The translations under genes were made by a program, and so were the position numbers. The notes under the pieces are model-generated. The model did no database searches. It saw only the letters and a program-made list of their open reading frames with translations, and was not told the DNA's origin. A DNA stretch of 64,000 bases from Polytrichum commune (Eukaryota > Streptophyta > Polytrichopsida > Polytrichales > Polytrichaceae), in the NCBI GenBank assembly GCA_950295325.1, contig OX485808.1, positions 29,284,527-29,348,526 of the forward strand. Direction: 5' to 3'. The number at the start of each line of letters is the position of its first letter. Positions within the stretch are counted from its first letter, which is position 1. Of this stretch, positions 11,906 to 23,725 are shown piece by piece.

Positions 11906-12623
11906 CTCGGGGGGTGCACTGTACTAAACATGTACGAGTATACGTGAGTGCACAAGAGGGGTATTGATTTGGACCTTGTCGTATTACGTATACATATGGT
12001 ATACATGTTATAATTTATAATTACATACATATATGGAGGGCCTTTAAAAATTATACAATAATTGTACTTGTATGGTATTGTTACTATACTACATATCATA
12101 AATTTTCATATTGGATGCGGAGGAAGTTTTGTAATCGTTGGGTGGAGTATGGATCCAATTGACTTGATGGACCGTCCATCAAACGTGGAGATTGGTTTAT
12201 GTTGGTATATATCAAAAAGGGGCTAACAACAAGTGGACAGATGATCTTACTGATCATTTGATGGTAGACTTAGAGACAATAATTGCATTGGCTACAATGA
12301 CATATATTGGTGAATCAAATGTTTATGAGTTACATCCGGGAGATGAAAAAGTTTTCAACGATTTTGCTGATGAAAGCTAGGATATTTTGTTATACATATT
12401 ATAGGGGTTGATTATTGTTCAAAAGTATATTTGTATACTTATGTTAATGACTATATATGAATGGATGTTCTTTTGTGTATACATATTGTCACTTGTATAT
12501 TTATTGTTGCAATTGTATGTGTATTACTTCATTTCACAAAAAATAACTTGTATATAGGGGGTTTTTAGAGTATGCAGTGAACGCACGTGATTCTAGGTTT
12601 TAATGAAAGGTGCACCCCCCGAG
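11906..12623. mobile_element. TIR element, 718 bp, probable 8-bp TSD
   Basis: CTCGGGGGGTGCAC at 11906-11919 is repeated inverted at 12610-12623. The flanks are GATGCTGG on the left and GATGCTCG on the right, an 8-bp duplication with one mismatch, which points to a hAT-like element. A 62-codon ORF at 12192-12380 has no recognised motif. No transposase seen, so non-autonomous. Confidence 0.6.
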
Positions 12624-14395
12624 GATGCTCGTTGTGGAATTTTCAAGGATAAGTTTTGAGGTGAAAATGAAATCTATCCATAGGATCATGAAAAATGGGA
12701 GATGAGCTATTAAGAGAGCAAAAATGGGCATGAATGTCCCTATGGATATTTAGATTATAGTAATTGAAGAAAGCGATGGACAAGAAAATGCTATTGTTGT
12801 ATCCTAAAAAAAAACATTTGACCCATCAAATTCACTTGGAAAATGAGTGGAATGCTTGTGTGATCCACTAGATGTGAACAACGCAAAGGCTGAGCACTTC
12901 CACCAATTCACATGCCAAAATGTGCAAACCACAATAGACTAGCCCCACAATTTGGAGTATGTAAATTGTCCCATATTGCTAACCACATATATGCAAAGAA
13001 TTCCCTAAAAAGAGTAAGAGATTGTTAAAACCTTGAATTGAGCAATCAATGTGAGCACAAAGACCATTCTTACATGAACGTCATAAAGTATTTTAGTTTT
13101 ATCAAAATAATCATCTTTGATGTGTATGCAAAGTTTGCATTGAAGTGGAAAACATTGATTGCAGTCAACAACCTCACATGAACTCCTAGCACAACAAAAT
13201 TCATGACCATTTCCCACTTTGATATTTTTTTTGAAAACCTTTAGTCATCTCCAAATTTAATGGCCCGTCGTAAGTTTATGGGTTGATATCCATGTTGGCT
13301 TGATGCTCATTGTTATTTGATTGGAGATGAATGAGTTAGGTAGGATTACTATTGGGAAGAAATCATCCATCAACCAAAAATGGTTGCTTGGAAAGTTGGG
13401 GGTTACAAAACAAAATGCTCAATAATATCGTAGCTAAACTTAAATTGGGTCATAAAGGATGTGACTATAAACTTGACATTTCCAAAACCCACCATCTTAA
13501 GTGTTGAGAGTAGCTATTATTACTTGATTGATCAAATTTGGAGTTTTTTCGAGTAGCAATTGAAAGGTGATCTCAACTCACACAAGCATGCCTTTTTGAA
13601 TGATGTCTATAAAGGTTGTAAAGATCCTAAAATTTTATGGTAGGTATCTCATAATCATTATGAAAGCATGATGTTAAGGTGGTGAACATTCTCAAAATCA
13701 ACATGCACTTATAGTGTAAAATTTTAGGATATATGATTTTTAGAGCAAAATTAGTTCTAACATTATCGACCCGAGTGGGAGAATTTCACAGGTACGCACC
13801 TCCTTTCTGAATGAAGACCGCTTTTCATTCTTGAAAATCTAGACCTTTAATTCTTTCTGATGGAGACCGAGGATGAATGGCTAGGATTTCTTCGGAAAGT
13901 GCAAAATGTTGGTGTTTACTCTGCTAGTTCTGCTTCTCATTTGAGGCAACTTCTAATTGATGGATGTTGTCCCAAAAACAATCGTGCTACATCAATTTGC
14001 GAAAATGTGTTGTTGATCCTCACATACCGTATCCCTCCAAAGAAAACTCTTCGAGCTTAATTTTGTATTGAATATAGTATTAAAAGAATAATGTATGAAT
14101 TTGATCCCGCGACGTATTAAGCTTCATTGATGCATATGCGATGCCAACTTTACCAATGTTGCTTCCTATATAGTATGTGTATTATCCATGCAATTGTACT
14201 TTGAAGCACAAAAGTTCCAGAGAGACCATTTATTTTTTACAAAGTAATTTGACAAATGTTAGTGGACTTTTCAAACCAAATTTTGCAAATTTTTTACCCA
14301 TGATCGCATTTTTTATGCATCTCAAGAGAGAACATAAATTCGGATATGATGAGTGCGATCACACAAATTTACCCAAAATTCTTATAACCTCCAAG
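12624..14395. other. Stretch without a supported gene
   Basis: Contains repeat debris, including a relative of the PPR-intron repeat at 13669-13745. A 66-codon ORF at 13860-14060 and a 93-codon ORF from 14177 lack recognisable motifs. I do not call them genes. Confidence 0.3.
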
Positions 14396-14590
14396 TTTGC
14401 AAGCAAGGTAAAGTGGACAGATCCTAATGGATGCCTAGTGTTAAGCGAAAGTGATTAAAACTATACACTAACTTGAATTTTGTGAAGGAGAAAAAGTCAC
14501 TGACAATTAAAAATATATATTGAACTATGTAGTCAAGCAATTTATGATGTCAAAAGAAATTCTAAGGAAAGTCCATATATTATGAAAATA
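14396..14590 (+). repeat. Relative of the 33.3-kb TIR element
   Basis: TGCAAGCAAGGTAAAGTGGAC and the following sequence (GCCTAGTGTT, GTGAAGGAGAAAAA, AAGCAATTTATGATG) match 33323-33520 in order. This is a second, truncated or diverged copy. Confidence 0.65.
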
Positions 14591-14844
14591 TGTTCGTTGT
14601 TCTTCCAAAAATGCTCATATGAGAATTATGTAATACCATACATTTTAATTATATGATGTAAGGGTGATGTTTTGTACAACATACCAAAGGAGAGAGTGAA
14701 AATAAGGAAAGTCCATATATTATGAAAATATGTTCGTTGTTCTTCCAAAAATACTCATATGAGAATTATGTAATACCATACATTGTAATTATATGATGTA
14801 AGGGTGATGTTTTGTACCACATACCAAAGGAAAGAGTGAAAACA
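14565..14844 (+). repeat. 140-bp tandem duplication, 2 copies
   Basis: 14565-14704 and 14705-14844 are near-identical. They start AGGAAAGTCCATATATTATG and differ at only a few positions. A recent segmental duplication with no coding meaning. Confidence 0.9.
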
Positions 14845-16832
14845 ACCCAAAATGGGCAATGCTATGTAGAGCCCAAAGATTTTTAATTCTAGCCAAATTT
14901 CAAATGTAATTTGGGGCGAGGGATCTTGAAATGGTATGACACAATTAAATTAGAATGAATCACAAGACCTAAGAGGGGGCGGGTTTTTGCCACACCCTCA
15001 TGGTAGGTGTTGGAAGACTTTGTCCCTGGTTTTAGGAGTTTGAGTGCTGGAAGCTAATTTACTACATTGGATTGAACATGGTTTTGCTCAGTGTTGGACT
15101 AGTATCATCTTCTTTTTTGATACCATTCGGGCATCTATAACGAGCACGTCATATGTTCTCATACTAGGAAGGTATGGGTATTTGAGGATGTACTTGATTA
15201 TCATACCATTTGCATGTATATACCATACAAGAACCTTCAAATCTTGGTCAAATTGCTCTCGTATCAATATGGTTTAGAAAGATATTGACCCAAATAATCA
15301 CTTGAGTATCCAAAGCTCCTCTCACCTTGAGATATCCACCAAATACCAATAATAGATTGGTGTTACGATTTTGATATCTATGGGTAGATTCTTAGAAACC
15401 TTTGTTCTCTAGATTTATCTACAGTGTCCTCAAAGAAAATTCTCATGCCATGCATGCACAATACAATATGATTCCATATGGAATATAATTTTCTTTTCAA
15501 GTAGTTGATGACATGAGGGCATTTTTGCATGGAATAAAGAAACAACCATCCCAAAGAAATTGAAATAAGAACTAAATAGAGAAGATGACGTGTAGGCTTG
15601 ACATGTGTGGGTAGGGGAAAAAAAGAAAAAAGAAAAGAAAAAGAAGACATGGCATTTTAACAAAATTACGGATAAGATCTAGAGCTTCCTTCCCCCGGCC
15701 ATGGGGTTCTAATTGATGTGGATTATTGATACCATGCATTCACCTACATACCGGTCCACCAATAGTCTTGACCACTATGATTCCGACACATGGCAACATT
15801 CTTCCTGAAAATAATTATATTTTGTTGATCCAAACATTGTGGTCACTATGGTTAGTGACCCTAATGAACATATTTTGCCTACTTATCCGACGCCATGTGA
15901 GAGACATAAGATTCATTCATGTTGCTTTGACCATGTCGGTCATGGGTGTCAAGGTAGAGTTAGCCCTTAAAGGATGTAGGGTCTCAATACACACCCAAAT
16001 ACACATTTTATATGGGCTTCACCAAGTTCATAAATCATATTTTATATGTTTGAAACGTTGTTCAATACATTGTCTTGTGGTAAGGAGAAAAAGTAGTACC
16101 CATACTAAGCATTGTTGTTCAAAATGCAACATATGTATTCGCATCCAAGGACATCCATACCACGTATTTGAACTCAAATCTTCATAACATCAAAGTGTTT
16201 ATCTCATTCAAATAGTGCACGTGAAGAATACGTTGATTCTAGACGAGGTTGTGTTTGACACAATTCCCTAAAAATGGAAGTATGTGGCTCAAATATATTG
16301 GTTGAAGAGGCCTAGTTTGGGGTCGTAGATGCTTAGGTATTGAAGCACCGGGGGCCCATGTACAAGTAAATGAAATATATAAGTGAGGTCGCCATGCAAG
16401 CTACCACCGGGCGCATTTGCCTAAGGGTAAGAGATGGACTTCTCCCTTGTGTGGAGGCTTTCACCCTTCTATGGTAAGAAATGATAAGATGAGTGTACTT
16501 ATTTTGGTTTGTGACTTTTTATAGAAACATATAATCAAGGGCATAGTGGAGACATAGGATATGTTGCAAGGTCCTTGAAAAATAAAACATTAGTGGAGCA
16601 CTCCATGTGCACACATGACAAGTTTACTCTGTAGCACATTGTGACATAAACAAGAGATTGGAAGGCCATGAACTTTGCCAATTTCAGAGTTTAAGGAAAC
16701 ATGGTCTTATATAAGGCAAGTGTGGCATGTCACTCGTGGTCCCACATTCTCACAATCATTAAGAAAGTTCTACTCAAGATCATAGAAGGCTATTCAACAT
16801 GCCATTATCCCAATGAGAAGGAGGGGCATGAC
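14845..16832. other. Stretch without a supported gene
   Basis: No domain, consistent frame or repeat relationship was recognised. A 153-codon ORF at 15726-16187 has biased, non-protein-like composition and no motif. Confidence 0.3.
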
Positions 16833-17230
16833 CACGGGGAGGTCACTCCATTGTCAAGTTGAAAACCAAGTGCGAACAAAGTTTGCTACCCCTATATTAT
16901 ATGCCATAGATAATTTTAAAAATTATGATATTTTTTCTATACATACATATCCATTGATAATATATTTTGTATATTTTTTTGAAATTTTTAGTCATCTTCA
17001 TTTATTCTAGCTCAATTTTGCGTCATTCTAGTTAGAAACGGTATGTTTTCTAGGAAAAACAAATTATCAAATTTGGCTATCAATTTTTATTATGTAATAG
17101 ATACCATGTATATGTACTCATAAATTTTTTTGATAAAATTTTGATCCATTTTGTTGATGCAACTTAGAAAAAGTAGATTTTTTTTGTTTGCACGTGGTTT
17201 TCAACTTGACAATGGTGTGACCTCCCCGTG
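16833..17230. mobile_element. hAT-like MITE, 398 bp, TSD GGCATGAC
   Basis: Terminal inverted repeats of about 45 bp begin CACGGGGAGGTCAC and include CATTGTCAAGTTGAAAACCA. The 8-bp duplication GGCATGAC lies at 16825-16832 and 17231-17238. The interior is AT-rich and non-coding. The TIR start matches the element at 46571-47089 (CACGGGTAGATCACT), so both belong to one family. Confidence 0.85.
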
Positions 17231-17954
17231 GGCATGACCAAGATAAATAGGACAACCAAATGTCCCTATCATATGACCCACAAATATTAAATGCATTAAA
17301 TTAAAATATTTTGACTTATAAATGCCATGAGGAAATTGAAATTGGATCCTATCATTTCAAAGCATACGACATCCGAGTCCACTTTAAAAGGCTAATTCCA
17401 AGAAGTTATTCAACATATAACTCAAACCACTTAATAGGTGCACTCAAACTTATGAGCACTTTAACCCCTTCTTACATATCAGCTGGTGCCCACTTGAAGG
17501 AAGTGGTGAAGACTATGATTCACCTCTCTCAGGGAAAACCCATCTCATATCAAGCCCAAGGAGAATCGATGCAACAACTATTAGTCTCATACTAGCGATT
17601 GGTTTCCTAGCGATTGGTTATTTCATACATTGGCCTTGACATTGGCTAAGGGTGATGAGGCTAATTTAGTTAGCTTCCTTAATAGGTCATGTAAATTTTG
17701 GGTCCAATCGCTTTAATTCGGTGTGTGAGTAATACACGGTGAGTTAGGTGCTGCCTTATGATATTTGGGTTAGTCACCTTTGCTTGGGTTAGTCACCTTT
17801 GCAAATGTCAAACTACACCCACCATCCATAATTGGGAGTGCTATTCATTGAGCTATGACACACTTGATTTTTGTGCATGAGGTGGACAAATTAGGCAACA
17901 ACGACTTGAGCAAAATAGGACGCATCGTATGGTTGTGAGGTGCCCACCAACTTT
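17231..17954. other. Stretch without a supported gene
   Basis: A 94-codon ORF at 17311-17595 looks somewhat protein-like but carries no motif I recognise. Nothing else seen. Confidence 0.25.
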
Positions 17955-18212
17955 AAACCCTTCGCAAATAGTGTATGTGACATTAAATACCACAAACGGT
18001 GTAATAATCTATTCTGTGTGGTGCTGTGACAGTGGCGTGAAGTGTGGGAAACAGAACATGTTAAGCAAGTCATGGAGACTCCCACACTTCTGTCAGCATG
18101 TAAGTTAAAGTTAAGTCGGACGGAATCCTCGAGAAAGCCGAGGCCCCGAGGGACCAATGCCCAAAAAAATCCCTGTGCCACCGTCTTGGACTTGGCAAGA
18201 TTCGACCAACGT
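17955..18212 (+). repeat. Dispersed repeat R1, copy 2
   Basis: Same family as 7341-7722, starting at CCCTTCGCAAATAGTG. It shares the AATCCTCGAGAAAGCCGAGG hairpin-like word and ends in CTTGGCAAGATTC. Confidence 0.8.
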
Positions 18213-18617
18213 TGCACTTTGTAAACCAACGTGCTAACTACAATGTATGATAATATGGAGACGTGATAACAATTAGTGAAATTTTTATTGAGAACATCCG
18301 CTCCCTAGGCTTTTGGTATATAAGAGAAGGAGTGACATTAAGGAGGCCGATATGAGGGAGTTTAGAGTTTATCGATGTGCATGTGAACTTGAACTTGGAC
18401 TTGAAAAATTACAATGAGTCATTGAACCCTAGGTAGCTCATGTGGGGTAGTACGCCGAGTCCACATGAATTATCTCCACATGACTTAAGGGCCAAGCAAA
18501 CTCGTAGACTATTCAAATGCCATAGACAATGATGTAACAATCAACTTGAACTGTATAAAATATTACAGAAGTTGAAACTTGAGTCGAACGTATCCCAATA
18601 TGCTACTCTAAATATCA

Positions 18618-18905
18618 TAATGTAGATATTTTTTCACTTTAAGAAGTCACTTATGTTGACGAATATAATCATATTGACAATTAGTGGGCATGATGCTTTG
18701 AGACCTCCAGGCGTCCAGTTTAGACCCTTTGCAAATAGTGTACGTGACATTAAATACCATAAATGGTGTACTAGTCTATTCTGTGTGGTGCTGTAACAGT
18801 GGCTTGAAGTGTGGGAAACAGAACATGTTACGCAAGTCATGGGAGACTCCGACACTTCAGTCGGCATGTAAGTTAAAGCTAAGTCGGACAGAAATTTAGA
18901 GAAAG
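18618..18905 (+). repeat. Dispersed repeat R1, copy 3
   Basis: Includes the longer 5' part also present in copy 1 (ATCACTTATGTTGACGAATA and similar). The CTCGAGAAAGCCGAGG word is decayed here. Confidence 0.8.
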
Positions 18906-19208
18906 TCGAGGATCGAGGTAGACCAAAGGTGTGGTTGTCGCCATGTACGCTCTAGCATGTGGTCTCAGTGCGGTTTGGTTTTAGCTTAGGGCGCGACGGT
19001 GCTTCTTAATAAGGTTCAATTGACTGTGTCTCCTTTGGGGACTTCGTTGTTTTTTTTGGAGAGATGGAAGGATGTGGTAGTAATCTTTCGGTCCGTGTGG
19101 TTGTTGGCTCGGACTTGTCCATAAATAGGAGCGGTTTGAGCTTCGGGCTGTGAGTTGAGTTGTTTGTTAGGTGGAAGATCGTTTGTTGTGGTTCGGTTTG
19201 GTTCGGTT

Positions 19209-20975
19209 GTGGTGTAGTGATCAATTTTTTGCATTGGAGTTGGACGTGGAGGTGATTGCAGAAAGAAAACCGCATTGTGTTGGCCGGGCTGGAGAAGAAT
19301 GTTCATCGTGTTTTTAATCCATCGTAAGTTATGTGAGAATCATGGTGTTGCAAAGGAGCGCCAATGTATTCTTGACTATGGTGGCTTCTTGGTACGGCGG
19401 TGGATGCCTAGGTAGTTTTGCTATGCGTGAGTTGATGATGTCTTGCAATTACATGTTTCAACTGGTTGTTGTTACGTGTATTGCTAAGGGCGTTAAATTT
19501 CTTTGAGCATGGGGTGGGGGAAGGGGTCCTTAGAAGGTGCTTGCTGATGATGGGCGTCTGTTTCTATTGGAGTTGGCATGTCAATGCTCATGAATCAATA
19601 TGAGGGAGTTTTAAGGTTCTGAGAGTAGAAGTGGATGTGCCAAGATCCTCGTACGACGTGAGTTATGGGGGTTTGATCACTTGCAAACTGGTTCTTTGCT
19701 TCTTAGAAAATATGGTACTCTAGCCTTTGAATATGTAATACTCTGCTTTCTTTCTGTTTTAGCGGTACAAAGGTATTTGAGGGGGTCATTTCACATGAGG
19801 ACAAAGACCTAATCTTAGCGAAGTTGTGAGGGGAGTGAGGAAATGGGCTCCCGTACTTTTTCACTCTCTCGTGTAGATGACTCCAAACTATTCCATGATG
19901 TGAACACTCAATTTTGTGCTTTTGAAGTCTACTTCCACAAACCTGAGCAAGAATGCTGCCAAGCCCGGAGAACAGTTCTTGTAGAAAGTGTTATATCTTG
20001 AAATCATGGAAATGCTGTAACTTTAAAAATTAGTATCGATGATGACCTGTTTCATGAGGCTATAGGTGGAGTAGTGTGTCAATGGGAAATTGTATTGCTC
20101 TTCTTACAGAACGATCGATTGCAATGATTGAAGTTGCTTGAGTTTGTTTTCAATGTCTCCCTAGTGTGGGTTTCACAGATCCTTGTGGGCGATAGTGAAT
20201 TTGTGTCCATTGACGTGTACTTTCAAGAACTGAGAACATTGTTGTGAAGGAAGCCAACAGGGAAGTAGCAACGTTTGAAACAACTTGATGCTTTCTTGCC
20301 TTTAATGAAAGGGGACTTCTTTTGATTAGGTTAGAGACTTTTTGTGAGGCCTTTTCTGTCCAACAACACCGGACCTGAGCACGGGTTCAAGTGGCTAGTT
20401 TGGATTGCCTCTCAAGCTGATGATCATGGTTTTGGGTAGGTGTGAAAATACAGAGCAATATTTGATCTTGTACGATGTCTGATCGGAAATCTACTATCAG
20501 AGCAATTTGTTTGACATTGATACGGGTGGCCTTAGATAATGTAGTTCGGGCTACAACTCGTGGGCTCAGGTGAGTTTTGTTCTCATATGGATTTAGTGTA
20601 GCTTGGTGAGGGTTGTGGAGTAAGCAAACAAGAATCAGGGATTGGTGTGTTTTTCTATGTGGTCGGGTTAGGGTTGAGCTTTTGTAGGGATGAATGAATA
20701 AAGGTCGTATCTAATGAGGTTTTGGTCAACGTCATGAGGAGTTTTTTGTCGGTGTCTCTAAAAAGTTGGGATCTACTTGGTTTCTAGTTGATTGTTTAGA
20801 CATTTGTACCGAGGATGTGTGCTTTGGTTAGTGGAAATTCGCTATCTAAACGCCTAGTTGCTAGAATCCTGCCTTGAGTCCATCTTCGCCCAAAGGCAGA
20901 CCTTTCAAATTGCTTTTGCTCTTGGGTACAATCATGTGATAGTTCCCTGGGGCCAGTCATCATAGCAACGCCTAG
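19209..20975 (+). repeat. Large direct duplication, unit 1
   Basis: 19209-20375 is colinear with 21637-22735, and 20738-20975 with 23490-23725. Shared words include GAGTTGATGATGT, TTTCTATTGGAGTTGGCATG and TAGAATYNTGCC. No open frame is conserved between the copies. The nature of the unit (decayed element or segmental duplication) is unknown. Confidence 0.7.
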
Positions 20976-21636
20976 TCAATATCTGTTTACTTTAAAGCTC
21001 TCCTCGCAAGTGACTGCAACAGTGTGTGTAGGAAATTCGAAGTGGATTGCAAGCTCTGGAAGAATGTGATTTTATGGACATTTGTGAATTGTGAGTCTCC
21101 CTAATTTTATCACTTCATAATTAAAGTACTTGTAACTGAATTGTGTCCTTGATTGAGTTGTGACCATGGCCATTTAGTGACACGTGGAGTACGATTTGAT
21201 TGAATTTGAATCCATTGCTCTACCCATTATGAAAGATAGGACAACCGTCTGTTACAAGGATCCTAGAAATTGTACATCCCAAAGTACGTTTGGAAATAGG
21301 ACAGAGCTCACACCTCAACAATTCAGTTTGTTCATTTGAATCTCGAACCATATATTGTTCACTTGGTTTTTTTGTAGTGTGATGTTCTGACGTCAATTCA
21401 ATCAACTCTAGGCGCATGACGTTTTGGAAAATGTATTGGAAAATCAAGAATTTGTGTTCAAGTAGTTGATTATGGACTCCTTGCGTAACATGGAGGTATA
21501 GGTATTGACGTACATTCACAACAACCTATAATATTGGTATCAAGTTTGATATGTTTTGTTGTGTAAGCTGACTAGCAAGCATGGCTTAAATGCCTAGTTT
21601 TGGCTTAAATGTAGATAGCTTTCTTTCAACATTAAA

Positions 21637-23725
21637 AAGTGTGGTGCAGTGTGGTGATCAGTCTTTTGAGTTGGAGTTGGACATGGAGGTGAGTGTAGAA
21701 AGGAAAGCGCGTTGTGTTGGCTAAGTTGGAAAGGAACGCCAATGTGTTCTCGATTGTGGTGGCTTCTTCGAACGGGGGTGGATGTGTAGGTTGTTTTGCT
21801 TTGCACGAGTTGATGATGTTGTGCAATTATATATCTCAAGTAGTTGTGGCTACACATATTGTTATAGATGATGAATTTCTTTGAGCATCGGGTGGGGGAT
21901 GGGGTCCCTAGGAGCTGCTTGCTAATGATGTGCGTATATTTCTATTGGAGTTGGCATGTCAAGGTATACAACCCAATATAAGGGAGTTTTAGGGTTCTTT
22001 GAGCGGAAGTGAATGCGCCAAGATCCTCGTCTAATATGACTTAGGGGGTTTGATCACCTGCAAATAATTTCTTAATTTCTTAGAACAATTGGTACTCTAG
22101 CCTTCGAATATGTGATACTCTTCTTTCTCTCTATTTTGGGGGTACAAAAGTGTCCAAGGGGGTTCAAACCATTTCACGACCTAGTCTTAGCGAAGTAGTG
22201 AGGGGAGTGAGGAAATAGGCTCCCTTATGTTTTGTACTCGTGCAAATGACTAGAAATTGTTGCATAGTTTGAACACTCAAATTGGATACTTTTAAGTCTG
22301 CTTCCACACATTTGAGCAAGAAAGACTTCAAGCCCGCAAAATCATTCCTGTAGAAAATTCATATCTCAAAATCATGGCAGTGCTATAATTTGCTATTGAT
22401 GATTACTTGGTTTAGGAGCCTATAGATAGAGTAGCACGTTGATGGGAAATTTGTATTGCCCTTCATACATAATGATGGATTGCAATGATTGAAGATGCGT
22501 GAATTCGTTACAAACATCTCCCTGAGGTGGGTTTCATAGATGCTTGTCGGGAATACTGAAGTTGTGACCGCTAATGTGTATTTTCAGGAGCTAGGATCAT
22601 TAGTGGTGGAGGAAATTAGCAGCGAATGTTTGAACGAGGGTGTTCCAACTTTAAAACAACTTGATACATTCCTGCCTCTAGGGAAAAGGGACTTCTTTTG
22701 ATCAGGTGAGAGACTTTGCAGGGTTTTTTTCATGGAGGTATGGATATCAACGTACATTCACAGTTGATTGTTCATCTTCGCACGAGTATTAATAGTGGAG
22801 GCATTAATTATAGGCGAATTGAATGGTGTGACTAATTGTTTTTGCATCTAATTGTGTCTGCAAGGCATACGTTTTAAGACATCACGGCTATGATCATCAT
22901 TGTACAACTTGAGGGTTGTAATATTAAATTGTAAAGCTGAGAAGGGAGCAAAGTTGTGGCAAGTAGTTACCCTCTTGTACGTGGTGCTGAAGGAGATGGC
23001 GCCGGACTACAAGGTGAGCATTTTTAGGCCTTCAGACTTATGACCGGTTTGTTAGTTCCAAATTGTTTGAAGACGTATGTAACCATTTTGGTTCAATGGT
23101 CTACTCGTTTGGTTCATCTAGATGAGGGTTTGTAATTGTTACTTGTGTTAATTCTATTGTTGTGGAGGGCTACCATTGTGGAAGGTATGGATATAATAAT
23201 CCACAAGGATTAGGTATGCAAAAAGATAAGGAAGTTAAATTTTTGGTCAACTAAGAAATAACTCTACAAGGGAAACAACTCAAGAGCAAGGGCCCTTGAT
23301 AGGTTGTTGTTGAACAGACCATTGATGTACATGTTCCGGCACCGATTTTCTATTCTATCTTCTTTGTTTATTAGTGTTTTGATTTGTGTTGCAGTTCAAA
23401 AAAAAAAATTCAATATTTTCTTTGTGCATATTGCAATATTTGGAGCTCCAATGCAATCTTTAGATATTTTGAGATTTGTGAATTTATTGGGGTACTTTGT
23501 CGGTGTCATGAAAAATTTGGGATTTATGTGGGTTGTAGTGTTTGGTGTTATTAGTTGTTCAGACATGTGTGTGCTTGGCTAGCGGGAATTCGCATGTTGA
23601 GCATTCAGTCGCTAGAATTGTGCCAAAGTTCGTCTTCTTGGCCCAAAGTTGAACTTATAAACTTGTTTTTGTTTTTGGAGTTAGTATTGTTACAATCCCT
23701 TGGGGCCGCTCATCATAGTACTTTC
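21637..23725 (+). repeat. Large direct duplication, unit 2
   Basis: Second, diverged copy of 19209-20975. It also repeats a short block: 22733-22767 resembles 21487-21520 (CATGGAGGTATAGGTATTGACG). The ORF at 23304-23582 lies in this repeat and has no motif. Confidence 0.7.

Noticed and set aside
12192-12380. 62-codon ORF in the 718-bp TIR element
   Set aside because: Somewhat protein-like but without a known motif or a confirmed homologue. Kept only as a remark in the element entry.
15726-16187. 153-codon ORF
   Set aside because: No motif and biased composition. The sequence around it shows no splice sites or repeats that would support a gene.
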